Source: Oreohelix idahoensis (Eukaryota > Mollusca > Gastropoda > Stylommatophora > Oreohelicidae). From it: DNA of 64,000 nt. The notes under the pieces were generated by a model, which searched no databases, was not told the origin of the DNA, and saw only the letters and a program-made list of their open reading frames with translations. Made by a program: the position numbers and the translations under genes. Numbering within the stretch: the first letter of the stretch is position 1; each line of letters opens with the position of its first letter. The stretch spans positions 1,171,001 to 1,235,000 of the forward strand of contig JAMPIV010000299.1 in the NCBI GenBank assembly GCA_024509875.1, given 5' to 3'. Of this stretch, positions 34,408-44,613 are shown one piece after another.

Positions 34408-35706
34408 GTAACTGGAGATTCATGATGAATTGCTTCTCGTGGGCTGTCAATCACCTCCCCATTTTCTTTTTTCTTATTACTTGAAATAGGTTGGTGGTTT
34501 AGGTGATGAACCAACATTGTGTTTTCTCTGCGGAGAGTCATAACTTCATGTCTCAGTGTTTCAAAAATCTGTTTTCAGTGAGCTTTCTATATCCTGCTTG
34601 AATTTTTCAATGACGTTTTTCAGAGAACTTTCAATTATAGTTTCCAGCTCCTGACAGAAGTGTTTCTCTGTTCGTTGGCTTAGTTGTTCCATAACACACT
34701 CATTTGCGACTTGGAAAGTAGCAATCTGGGAGGCAGGATGGGTTGGTCTCGTTCATATTGGGTGTTGGATCAAAAGTGTGGTGCTGACTTCAGTGGTGTT
34801 TGGACCACAGGTTGGTGGTGTTAGATCAGGGGTAAAGGTGGGTCCTGATGGATCAAATATGGGTGGTGTTGGATCGAAAGTGGGTGGTGTTAGATCACAG
34901 GTTGGTGATGGAAGATCCGGGGTAGGAACTCTGGCTTCAATGGTTAGCTGAGATTTTGCGTTGGTAGACTCGTCTCCTATCATTGTTGAAGAAGAAGTAG
35001 GATCAGTTACAATCATGGTTTTATCTAGAGCTGATCTTTGGAGGTGAGAAAATTCGACGTCCAACCATGTCTGTACGCACTCTGTCGCTCCTTGTGTTAA
35101 AATCTTATTTTTTGTGTGATACAGATGTATTGTGAGGAGGTCCGTTCTTATTTTATCCTCAACAATAGCGTTTAGTTGATCGCTCCGGGTTTCAATGGAA
35201 CAGCTTTTGTAGTATTCTAGGCAAGTGTGTTTGAAAATTTCGTAATGTTGACTGTTACGGAATTCAACAGAGCAACATTGACCCTTGTTCGTTTGTTTGA
35301 TGATCAGATGTGGAGGGTTTGTCCAGGCGTGAAGTTTTCTTTGTATGGCTTTTTCTTTGTTAAGGCAGTAGCTCTAAGTGACTGTAGAGGGACGTAATCT
35401 TCCATCTCTGGGTGGTTTTACTATCGCTGATACGACGACTTGCCCAGAATCGGTCATATAAAAAGACATAATAGTCTGGAAAAAACAGTGATGGAAGGCA
35501 TGGTCCCTGGAAAAAGGGGAAGGGGTCGACCTAGACGACGGTGGACCCAGGACATCACAGAGAGTCTGAACTTGTCTTTGACTGATGCAGGTCGACTTGC
35601 CCAGAATCGTGATGCGTACAGAGCAGCTGTAATGGAGACAAACTTCTGGAAAGAATACGTCACATGATGATGATGATACGACGACGCTGTTCTCCTCGCT
35701 CGCCAT
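34408..35706 (-). pseudogene. LINE ORF1, N-terminal part
   Basis: Minus strand from the ATG at 35706 (MASEENSVVV). A 246-bp LINE insertion with duplication interrupts it almost at once. It then continues past an in-frame TAG to a domain reading HLIIKQTNKGQCCSVEF, CLEYYKSCSIETRSDQ, LLTIHLYHTKNKILTQG and WLDVEFSHLQRS. A Pro/Thr-rich repeat (TPPTFDPTPPIFDP) and a coiled-coil-like stretch (IIESSLKNVIEKFKQDIESS) follow. This order, an N-terminal YHT domain, coiled coil and then esterase (at 23.7-24.8 kb), is seen in molluscan LINE ORF1 proteins as I recall them. The Gmr1-like element A begins at 34402. Confidence 0.75.
35440..35674 (+). mobile_element. 5'-truncated LINE fragment with 11-bp target duplication
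   Basis: GATACGACGAC at 35429-35439 and 35675-35685 flanks the insert. It reads on the plus strand as GHIKRHNSLEKTVMEGMVPG, RGRPRRRWTQDITE and AVMETNFWKEYVT, the C-terminal tail of a LINE RT, and ends in ATGATGATGAT before the duplication. The (GAT)n end is like RTE tails. It lies inside the 5' region of the CR1/L2-type LINE, on the opposite strand, so it is younger than that LINE. Confidence 0.85.
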
Positions 35707-36252
35707 GATCACATTACATGCCTGAGGGCTGACAAGCCCTGTAATTTAACATTGTGTATTGTTCCATAGCCAGAAGGTCACCGCCAGAATTTAGAATATG
35801 TAACAACTGTTGAAGTAGTTTTCGATTTATCGACAAATGGTGGCAGGACACAATACCGTCATTCCATACAGAAAAAACACAATATTAATACGTGAATTTA
35901 ATACAATTGCAATTTAAACAATTTCATTGTATGTCAAACAAAACCGCCAACACAGGGATGTATAAACCATCCATATTAAATGGGAACAACTTATAATAAA
36001 ATATCCAAAATGTAGAGCCAAATAAAAACACGTCCGCACATGTGTCCAGGTGACACCATCACCTGGGTAAGCCACTCACGTCTGTTGTTATTCTGTTGTC
36101 TAGTTTTCTACTTCTTTATTTCTTACGAGTGCCTGAAAACATACCTTTATGTTTGTCTAATATTTATCATTATCTGTTCTTTCAACTGCCTATAGTTTTG
36201 TAAATGTATTTGTTTGATTCTTTATCCTTTTAATGATCTCTCATCTAGTATG
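35707..36252. other. LINE 5' UTR and intron sequence
   Basis: The CR1/L2-type LINE 5' end should lie here, but I could not place it because no target duplication matching the left end was found. Confidence 0.4.
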
Positions 36253-36264
36253 TTGTTTCCATTT

Positions 36265-36607
36265 TTTTTCATATCCAGCGGCACTTGGGCTTCAGCCCTT
36301 CGGCCCAATGACATGAAACAAATTTCGAAGCTCGAGTGCCTGTGAACTTTTCTTCCCACTCGGTCAGGAGCCAGATGCCCGTGCCATCTCCGCTCCTTCC
36401 CATCCACAGAGGGTTTGTGCTCAGAAGCCGCTCAGGCTACTCCAGTCTCCGGTCGAAGGCACTGCTTCAAATGTTTTCGCCAGGACTCGAATTAATCCAG
36501 TCCATGTCCCGGTCGAAGACACTCTTCTAAATGGACTCGCCAAGGCGCGAACCTGGATCACCCGATCGCCAGCGCAGTGTGGTAACCACTTCGCTAGCGC
36601 AGCTCCC
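36265..36607 (-). mobile_element. tRNA-derived SINE 1 with 12-bp target duplication
   Basis: TTGTTTCCATTT at 36253-36264 and 36608-36619 flanks it. The minus strand begins GGGAGCTGCGCTAGCGAAG, has an A-box-like GTGGTTACCACACTGCGCTGG region and a B-box-like CAGGTTCGCGCC, then a roughly 250-bp body and a short A run. It would be transcribed by RNA polymerase III and moved by a LINE. About 343 bp, apparently full length. Confidence 0.85.
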
Positions 36608-36661
36608 TTGTTTCCATTTAGCTTATCATACGTGACATATGCAGCACTGTTTCTGCGTGTA

Positions 36662-36916
36662 TCTGTGTCGGCGTCTGTGGCCTAATGGATATGAACGCAG
36701 TTTCATAATCCAGATATACCAGGTTCGAAACCAGCTGCAGGCGGTTTGGTAGCAGATCGCTTTGTGTGGATTTTTAACAATGGTATAAGCGCCGTACCAT
36801 TCAGAAAGCAATGGCAAACTACTGAATGAAAAAAATTGCCTAGAAAAATCACAAACAGCCAATAAAAGCTGGGGTTGATTGCCACGTCCTGTAAAGGATA
36901 AGCAACTAACTTTTTA
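36662..36916 (+). mobile_element. tRNA-derived SINE 2 with 10-bp target duplication
   Basis: TCTGCGTGTA at 36652-36661 and 36917-36926 flanks it. The head resembles a tRNA-Arg, with GTGGCCTAATGGATA as A box and GGTTCGAAACC as B box. The body contains AGAAAGCAATGGCAAAC and ends in an unstructured AACTAACTTTTTA. A central domain with GCAATGGCAAACNAC is shared by several animal SINE groups as I recall, so this may belong to such a superfamily. Confidence 0.8.
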
Positions 36917-36926
36917 TCTGCGTGTA

Positions 36927-37334
36927 AATAGTGTTTTAATCCTCTACGTTTTGGATTCAGTTCTTCTTCTTTTCTCGTTTTATTCGTTATGGAGCATTGA
37001 GTCACCATCACTACTGGCCCCTAAATGCAGAAAACTTGCATACAATTTTTCATTTGCTTCTGCAGTTGTAGTTCAGTTGGAACTTGTTTAACATGATGAG
37101 TTTGTCAGTGACATGCGCAACCTCAAGGTAGTGTCACTACACGTTTGAGTGAACTTTAGTCCTGTTTATTTCTTGTCCCTCGGGGATTACAGATTAACTT
37201 AGTGATAGAAAAGAAAATGTGAATTAACTTAGGCGACCCATTTTGAAGTATCGTATATATGTTTAACTATGTGCTAATGGATAATCAATTTTTTTAACTG
37301 TTACAAACATGTTCACAATAGTACAGATAAGTAC
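36927..37334. other. GPCR intron 1, proximal end
   Basis: Ends (minus strand) with donor G/GTACTT at 37335/37334. No other feature recognised. Confidence 0.6.
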
Positions 37335-37566
37335 CTAATAAGCTGACTGTGACTGGGTCACTGAAACCTTGCTTCACAAAACAGATAATGTTGATGATGT
37401 TTGAACCGATTCCGAAAACATCGATTGCTTGACACAGAATTGAGTAGCTGATCCATTGAAAGATCAAAATTACATTGTGGTCCAACGGGTTATCTGAGGG
37501 TTCTTTTGTAAAAGACGACACGGTAGAAGCTGATGTTATATCCGACATTTTATCTACACTGATCAT
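37335..37566 (-). CDS. Class A GPCR, chemosensory-like, exon 1 (N-terminus and TM1)
   Basis: I start at the ATG at 37566 (MISVDKMSDITSAST). A second in-frame ATG at 37548 is equally possible, and an in-frame stop lies about 100 bases upstream. The Ser/Thr-rich N-terminus precedes TM1 at about residues 38-63, ending FGIGSNIINIICF with the conserved Asn. The loop KQGFSDPVTVSLL then runs into TM2. The exon ends in phase 1 at 37335 (donor G/GTACTT), and the split Gly codon is completed by GT of exon 2. Exon lengths 232, 215 and 594 sum to 1041, exactly 347 codons with the stop. No signal peptide is evident, which is normal for class A receptors. The gene spans 21 kb. Confidence 0.83.
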
Positions 37567-37804
37567 CTTAATTGGTAGCTTCCCATTCAATGAAGGATGT
37601 AATCGAACTATTTCATTATCTATACAACAGTTCAAAATGTGAAGCGATGGGTAAAACGTTTATGATATAGCACTGTTTTAAGCAGCCATTTTTTTTTTTA
37701 TTTGGAACGGAATCGAGGACATCACTTGCACAGTGTTACAATTAGAATGGTTTGCTTCTGAGTTAAAAGAGTATATTCTAAAACTACCCAAAATATTACA
37801 AATG
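37567..37804. promoter_or_regulatory. Region upstream of the GPCR start codon
   Basis: This should hold the 5' UTR and promoter of the GPCR (minus strand) or another upstream intron. I see no clear TATA box. A T9 run lies near 37691-37699. Confidence 0.35.
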
Positions 37805-37815
37805 TATCAAAAGTT

Positions 37816-38064
37816 GAGCGTCCGATTGACACAGTGGTTACAGAACTGGTCTCTCACTGCACTGTGGCCGGGTTCGATTAACTGTATCGAAACGCTCCAG
37901 TTTACCCAGCTATAAATGGGTACATGACTTTGCTCTTTAAGGAAGGAAAAGGCATCGAGGAAGAGAACTATTCACCCCACCTCTGTATGCTGGACCTAGT
38001 ATTGTGAAGTCTCTAGCACTCACTCCCCTATGACAGTATCTGCTATGGGACAACCTTGACCTTT
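37816..38064 (+). mobile_element. tRNA-derived SINE 3 upstream of the GPCR
   Basis: Flanked by TATCA(A/G)AAGTT at 37805-37815 and 38065-38075 (one mismatch). The head has ACAGTGGTTACAGAACTGG as A box and GGGTTCGATTA as B box. The body contains ACCCAGCTATAAATGGGTAC. About 249 bp, transcribed away from the GPCR and located some 250 bp upstream of its ATG. Confidence 0.75.
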
Positions 38065-38075
38065 TATCAGAAGTT

Positions 38076-38393
38076 TATTGTTAGTTTGTTAGGTTGTTTG
38101 TTAGTTTGTTAGTTAATCGTTTGAACAAGAGATCTGCTAGTTTTTGTATCAGGACTGAGAACGGAGACAGGCTTTGAATTGTAAGAGAATAAATGCGTTT
38201 TTTTTAACAAAGACAAATCACAATAAATAAACTAAATATCTCACATTAATGTCAATGTTAAATATAGAGTCGTTAACAGCTGAGTGAAGTTAACGCAGTT
38301 TCTCTCAGGTCAGAGACGCGAAAAAATTATATAATTATTTAACCACCTGATCCGCATATTTACAGGTGACTGCCTATTAAGAATTTTCATTAT
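38076..38393. other. Spacer with short TTAGTTTG repeats
   Basis: A few copies of GTTAGTTTGTTAG near 38079-38126. Otherwise nothing recognised. Confidence 0.5.
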
Positions 38394-38639
38394 TTAGTTG
38401 GCGGCCATCCTTCGTGCAGTGCCCCAGCTCTGGTTCATTCTTTCCATCTCGGCCTCCACAGTTCTCAGCCAATTTGTTCTTTGGTCAGCCTCTCTTTCGC
38501 TTTCCTTCAGGGGTCCATAGCATAGTACTTCTTGTGATGACATCAGGGTCTCTTCCAAGGACGTGGCAAACCAAACTCCAGCATCTGCCATATATGATGG
38601 CTGCATGTCCTCTTGGGTTCTCTGAGTAAGCACTTCATA

Positions 38640-39175
38640 ATTGGCGTCATGATATTATCAGCGAAATTCTATGTTCATTTATCACGTCCTCTTTTCTGCT
38701 GACAATTACCTCCCTTCGCTTGTCGGAGAAACATGCAAACTACGGAAAGCCCGACGGGCTAACGTATCGCATTATCGCGGTATTTCCTTATTGGGCACAT
38801 GTTCTAATTCTAACACACATGTGTATTTGAATTATCTCGGTGATGATAGATTGGAACCGTATACTATTTTAAGAATAAAAATTATAACAACCAATACATT
38901 CATGAACAACAGTTGGAAATAACTCCGTGGTTTTATGTTTCAATGTTGTAAAGTAATCGCAAAGTGGTAGGGATTAATTTCCAGCTACATTCACAATCTA
39001 TTGGAACATAGGATAGGTCCAGTGAGAGGGTTGATTTACCTGCCAGTTCTCTTCTTCTATATATCTGAACTGTGAGGTTCAATACCTGATGTTATCTCGT
39101 GTTACTTTTATTGCGAGTTTGCAATTTCTGGGAACTACTATACTGTCTCAACGATTCACCGTCTATCTCTTCACA
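38640..39175. other. Unidentified insertion within the RTE-like LINE
   Basis: Comparison with the LINE at 15.78-15.83 kb shows continuity breaking near 38640 and resuming near 39175 (GATGGTATTC(G/A)GCCAAAA). The inserted part encodes nothing I recognise and I could not define its ends or a target duplication. Confidence 0.5.
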
Positions 39176-39378
39176 ATAGGTGATGGTATTCGGCCAAAAT
39201 ATTCGGAGAATTGTCCGGTTATAGGTTGTGTGGAAAGAGGACAATTTCAAAATTTACTTTTTCTGTTACTCTCCAGAAGTCCGCACCATAGAGAAACACA
39301 GAAAGTACACAGCTGTCATTAATCTTAATTTCGTGCTTGTGCTGTACTGAGAGGACTTCCAGATGTTGTTTAGACTAG

Positions 39379-39422
39379 GTCACCAAGAGCTGACTCTCAG
39401 TGACAGTGGATCAAAGAAGAAG
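39379..39422. mobile_element. 44-bp retro-insertion with 13-bp duplication
   Basis: TTGTTTAGACTAG (39366-39378) is repeated as TTGTTTAGACCAG (39423-39435). The 44-bp insert starts GTCACCAAGAGCTGAC and ends AAAGAAGAAG. Its start recalls the 3' terminal sequence of BovB/RTE-type LINEs and dependent SINEs (GTC-CAAGAGT-GAC pattern). It is best read as an extremely truncated LINE or SINE copy with an (AAG)n tail. Confidence 0.65.
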
Positions 39423-41178
39423 TTGTTTAGACCAGCAAAGGCTGTTCTCGCTTTATTCATTCTGTTCTTGATGTCTTTGCTTGTTCCGCCGTCTGGTATT
39501 ACTATGCATCCTAGGTATGTAAATGTGTTTGTCTGTTCCAGCTTCTGGTTCGTTATTGTAAGGGGCTGAGGATAGACCACATTGAGTGTCATGACCTCTG
39601 TCTTCTTTAGATTGATGTTCAAACCCACTTGCTGTCTACCCTTATTCAGTCTAGCTGTTTTTTGTTGCGTGCGTTGATGTGAATGTGCGAATAATGCAGT
39701 TCCAGCTGCATATTCCAGATCTCTGCATATTTCGTGTAGAAAACGTTGTCTATCCTATTTCTCCTCGACTGCCGTCTGTTGTCTGGCCCACCACCCAGTC
39801 TGTGACTGTCAAAAATAAAGTTGTTGATAAGGGGCATCCCTGTCGTACTCCTATTTTCACGTCAAAAGTTACGTTGCTCTGCCCAACACTATATGTAAAG
39901 TTTCCATAGAGGCTTTTTTATGATGTAAAGATTGCAGCTGGGAATTACATTCCATTCCAATGGTAATGTGTCTGTTTTTCAGACTTGTGCAAATAGTGGT
40001 TCTAATAGTTCTGCTGCTATTTCAGGGTCTGTCTTAAATAACTCAGCATTTAAGTTGTCGTGACCAGGAATTTTTCCATTCTTTAACCCCTTGATAGCTG
40101 TGATGATTTCTTCTCTTCGCGGAATGTATGTATTTACGTCTAGATCATTTTCAGCCTCAGGAAGATTTAGCTGCGTCTCTGATTGTTCCTTATTCAGTGT
40201 TTCTCTGAAGTGCTCTGCTCATCTTGCTTACTGCCCTTGTGCTGCGGTGATGAGATTGCCGTGTTTGTCTCTTACTAACGCAATATTATGTGCACCCCGT
40301 TTTCCGCTGATAGTTTTAGTTATTTTATAAACTGTGCTTTGTTTATTTCTCAGTGCTGCTTTTTCCGCCTGCCTTGCACGATCGGCTAGGAATTTCCTTT
40401 TGTTTGACGTTTTACTTCTTTGTCCAGCTGACTGTATTGCTCACGATTTATTTCCTATAACCTGGGGGACTGCTTCTTTTTTCTATTTTTTTTTCATTTC
40501 TGTTCTCATTGCTATGTTGTTTAACGTTTCTGGTGTTATGAAATCGTTCTTTCCTAGTATTCCAAGCATGATTTGCTGCTTTCCTTATATATTGTTGAAA
40601 TGGTGTTAAATTTCTGGTCAACCGCAAAAGTCGTTGTACTTTCCTGGCTATTGGCAGTTTGATATCGTCTTTATATATCAACCACACACGCTTTTCTGAT
40701 AAGGGGGTCCTTCATGTTGATGATGTCATACCATTTCCGTTTAGTTACAACTGGTCCAGCATTTCTGAGTTTCACCTTCCGTCTTGCTACTACAAAGTAG
40801 TGATCGCTTCCAACATCTGCACCTCTTCTTACTTTCAAATCTTGTATATGAATGTTGCCATCTTCCATTGATCAAAATGTGGTCTATCTGGTTTCTGTTC
40901 CGGCCTTGTAGTGAATCCCATGTTAATTTGTGCATTTCTTTGTGTGGAAGAAGTGTTTGTCCAATGACCAAGTTGTTAATGCTGAAGAAACTTATTTGTT
41001 TATCCCCATACTTGTTTACAGTACAACTGCCGCATTTCCCCATTACTCTTTCATTATATACGAGTATATTGTGTGTTCCAACTTTTGCATTGAGGTGTCT
41101 CATTACTATGATAAGCTCATATCTAGGTGTGGTTTCCATTTCCTTTTGTAGCTGTTCATAGAATACGTCCGTGACCTC

Positions 41179-41969
41179 TGTCGTGGAATGACGTCTGTTT
41201 CACATCACGAATTCTAATAACTCTGGTACTAACGGTGCGCCATACATTGTAAAACGATATGATACACCGACCAATGAAAACGCTTTAATGGTACTGTGTT
41301 TACAACTGCTGGAAGAATAACGATGGCCAGACCCTATTTTGTGTAACATGATTAACTTCGGGATTTTGCTACAGCAGTATAGAAGAAGTACCACTTGGCA
41401 GAGGTTATCAAAACAATATTAGGGATGTTACTCTACACGTAAGTAGTAATACTGTTACTAATAATATTATAGGACGAGAGAAATCTTAGGTTAAATGCAT
41501 TCGAATCTTCATGTTGGCCTAAGTTTAGCTGTTTAAACTATGCATAACCAAAAATGCGAGTAGTAACCAAACGAATTATTATATAGATATGTAAAGCCTA
41601 ATTCGAAGTATAAGGTAAACTTTAATTGACTAAAATCGCATCCGGAATAACTGAGATAATTTTAAAAAAGTAGTTTTCCTACATTGTACAAAAGGCCAAA
41701 CGGTACCCACATTTTAGGATAGTTATTGCATTCTTAGGGGAATTCCGTCTCGTACATCAGAGGTCAGACTATAAATAGACTTGTCTAACAAAACTCCGGT
41801 CAGTCACGATTTAAAAAAAACACAGAAAACGGAGAAAGCAGAGCATTTATTAATGACAGCGTTTGCCTTCTGCAGTTGTTAGCAGACCTTATTCAACCAT
41901 TGAGGGCTAGTCTGTGTGTGTGCCTGAGGGTAAGAAGGAATTTATATATATATATATATATATAATATA

Positions 41970-42032
<63 letters not shown>

Positions 42033-43235
42033 TAATATATATATATATATATATATTTAATTGTGTGTAATTATATTGATTAATCCAACTGTGTGATACG
42101 ATGTGTATAAGATGTGTTAGGAATGGACTGTGTCTTCTGATGAAACTTACAGGCTCATGTGTACTTCTAGAGGCAAAGCCCGCCTTCGGAAATATTTAAT
42201 ACATTGAGAAAGGTGGCTAATTGTGTCTGTAAGTTGAGAAAGGTATTTAAAGAAGTATTTCTTGAATATAATAACACACCTATCAGGAACATAAAGAAGG
42301 ATGAAAGGGATTGATTTACAGTATCGTTTGACATATTATTTAATAGTTTTACTCACAACCAAATTATTGTATAGACGCGAATCATGGGAAAATACTTTTA
42401 ATTCAGAAGGTAGAAGTAAATTGTGATCACTTTGAATTGAAATGATTGTTGATAGCTACACTATACCTGGTGCATCTGCTAGCACGCTTATCTGAAACTG
42501 TCTACCGTCCCCATCTGTGTCATAAGAGGGGTATGGATAGAAAATACAAGGATTGCGTTTGAATTCATTGCAGGTTTAATCCTTTAACAAAAGTCTCAAA
42601 ATCAGACGAGGCTGCTCTTACAAAAGTTCAACGTATGCAGTGCCAGTTGGTGATAGCAGGCCCGTCATCACGTTCGAGACTACTGGAAAATGTTTATCTG
42701 AATTGTGTATCCAGCATATAAGAGAGCCATCTGCAGTGACGAAGATAAGTTGCTTAATGCAACTGTACAGCTTATCCAGTGTTAATAAAGACATAACCGC
42801 ATTCAGTTTGTGATGACAAAACTAGTATAGTGTTTCTATAAACCTATAGTAATAATAATAAACAATCCTACCAGTGAATAATCAAGCAAGTGAAAGTTGT
42901 CTACAAGATCATAGACATTTTGACCCAAGAGTCTTGTTGGTGAATATAGTTATATAAATTACCCCTAGCAGAGTGATAAACATATTAAGTACCATAATCA
43001 CAGAGGCGGATCAGGAGAGGTAGCAGTTAGGGACTCAGAGTACTACATCACCATCTTCTCTGGGAACTTACATAGCTTGACCCTACCTTTGTGTCTATAC
43101 ACCCTTACTCTCTTCAGAGAAGGGGGTATTACTGATAAGACCAGACTCTTATCTGGCACTATCCTGGTATCATCTGATACACCTTTATGTCCAGGATATC
43201 TTACATTTTTATAACATCTCAAACCTCTCGCGACA
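41179..43235 (+). repeat. 5' LTR of element B
   Basis: 2057 bp, including an internal (TA)n tract at 41941-42057. It preserves the empty target GAATATAGTTAT at 42942-42953 that is filled by LINE fragments in the 3' LTR. The bases after it, TGTTGTCTCAATCCGGGAT from about 43238, are a possible but degenerate primer-binding site. Confidence 0.9.
41941..42057. repeat. (TA)n microsatellite in 5' LTR of element B
   Basis: Imperfect TA repeats. The equivalent tract in the 3' LTR (48235-48293) is shorter, showing length drift since insertion. Confidence 0.9.
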
Positions 43236-43344
43236 TCTGTTGTCTCAATCCGGGATTTCATTTACTACCCTGGGGTCTTTTCTTATTAATTAAGTGTGTG
43301 TTTGGTCTGTTGATAGTAGTGATTGAGTGTCTGCAACTATTAGT

Positions 43345-44613
43345 ATGGCAGACTTGGCAAAGTTTAGGTCTGCTACAGTGCAGGCGGCAAAAGAGTTTGG
43401 ATTAAGTGGGGAGGCCCTTATTCAATATGTCACTACTGAATCTGACTAGTATATAGAAAGAGAAGATAAGACAATGGAAACTGAAAGGAGATTACAAATA
43501 GAAGCTGATAAGGAAGCTAAAAGATTACAATTAGAGGCTTATAGGGAGGCTAAACAGATAGAAGCTGATAAGGAAGCTAAAAGATTACAATTAGAGGCTG
43601 ATAGGGAGGCTAAACAGATAGAGGCTGAAGAAAGAAGACAGGTTGCTGAAAGAGAGGCTGAGAAAGAGGAAAAGAGGTTACAAAGGGAACATGAATTGAG
43701 GCTGAAAGAGCTGGAACTTCAAGGACATGTTACAGGAAATGGAAGTAGTCCAACTACCTCTGACCTTAGTGCAAGTCAAGGTGCCTCTAATGGTGCCATG
43801 AACTTCCATTTGGATCCATTTGTGGAGAAAGAAGATGATATTGAGTCTTATCTCAGTAGGTACGAGAGATTAGCTACTAACTATGGCTTAGAGAAAGAGA
43901 AATGGAGCCTTAAGTTATCACAAGGGCTGAGAGGAGCTTCTTATGAAGTTTTTACAAAACTTGGGAGAGAGGAACAAGAAGATTTTGAAATCTTGAAACA
44001 GGCATTGCAGGTTCGCTATGAAAAGAATTCAGAATTTTATAGGAAGAAATTTAGAACTGCCAAGCTACTTTCTGGAGAATCTTACCACCAATTCTCTGCA
44101 AGATTAGAAACCTACTTGGAGAAGTGGACTACTCTTGGAAAGTGCCAAGACCTAAAAGAAATGGTCATGATGGAACAAGTGAGAGAGTCTATGCCTCCAG
44201 ACATGAGAAAATTTCTTATGGAACAAGGTGCAGAGCGATTGGGGGAGATTTTAACAGTTGCTGAGAGATATCAAGCAGCTCAGTCAGAAATAGCTGGGGT
44301 TAAGAGGAAACCAGTAGAAAGTAGTAGGCCACCCCAAAACCAGAATAAGTTTGATAATAAGGACCAACAATCACACAGATATAAACAAGGATATGATAAA
44401 CCAAAATGGGACCAAAGAGACAGGAACCCTCAGGTACAAGATAAGAAACCCTATAAACAGGGAGAGAAATGGTGTAAAATTTGTAAAATGAACAACCATA
44501 ATACTAGGGACTGTAAGAAGAGAAATCCTCCATATCTCGCTGCATGCCTCCCAACAGGGAATGAAGGAACTGTCTACAAGACAGACAGACCTTCAACATC
44601 CCCCTGTGTGTGA
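43345..44613 (+). pseudogene. Element B gag (one internal stop)
   Basis: It starts at the ATG at 43345 (MADLAKFRSATVQAAKEFG), has TAG at 43447-43449, then is open to 44613. After the stop comes a coiled coil of tandem 63-bp-related repeats (EADKEAKRLQLEADREAKQI), then the capsid-like part SRYERLATNYGLEKEKW and YRKKFRTAKLLSGESYHQFS, and the zinc knuckle WCKICKMNNHNTRDC (C-x2-C-x4-H-x4-C) near 44470. The protease follows in another frame (from 44561), unlike element A where the two are fused. A frameshift mutation here is likely. Gag would form the particle and bind the RNA. Confidence 0.87.

Larger units (their letters stand above)
38394..41178 (-). pseudogene. RTE-like LINE, decayed, 3' and middle part
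   Basis: Minus strand. From right to left come endonuclease pieces (RHLNAKVGTHN, NRNQIDHILINGR, 41139-40741), linker, RT remnants, the post-active-site region NLKKTEVMTLNV, FTYLGCIVIPDGGTSKDIK and RMNKARTAFAGLNN (39628-39380), and the C-terminal tail RTVEAEMERMNQSWGTARR at about 38460-38394. Many stops and frameshifts. It is the same general family as the LINEs at 12.3-16.2 kb. Its 5' part is displaced to 52584 by insertion of element B. An unrelated roughly 0.53-kb segment (38640-39175) interrupts it. Confidence 0.8.

Noticed and set aside
36676..36740. tRNA-Arg gene
   Set aside because: It has A and B boxes but no complete cloverleaf, and lies inside a unit with SINE body and target duplication.
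37820..37880. tRNA gene upstream of the GPCR
   Set aside because: Same reasoning: box motifs only, followed by a SINE body and flanked by an imperfect duplication.
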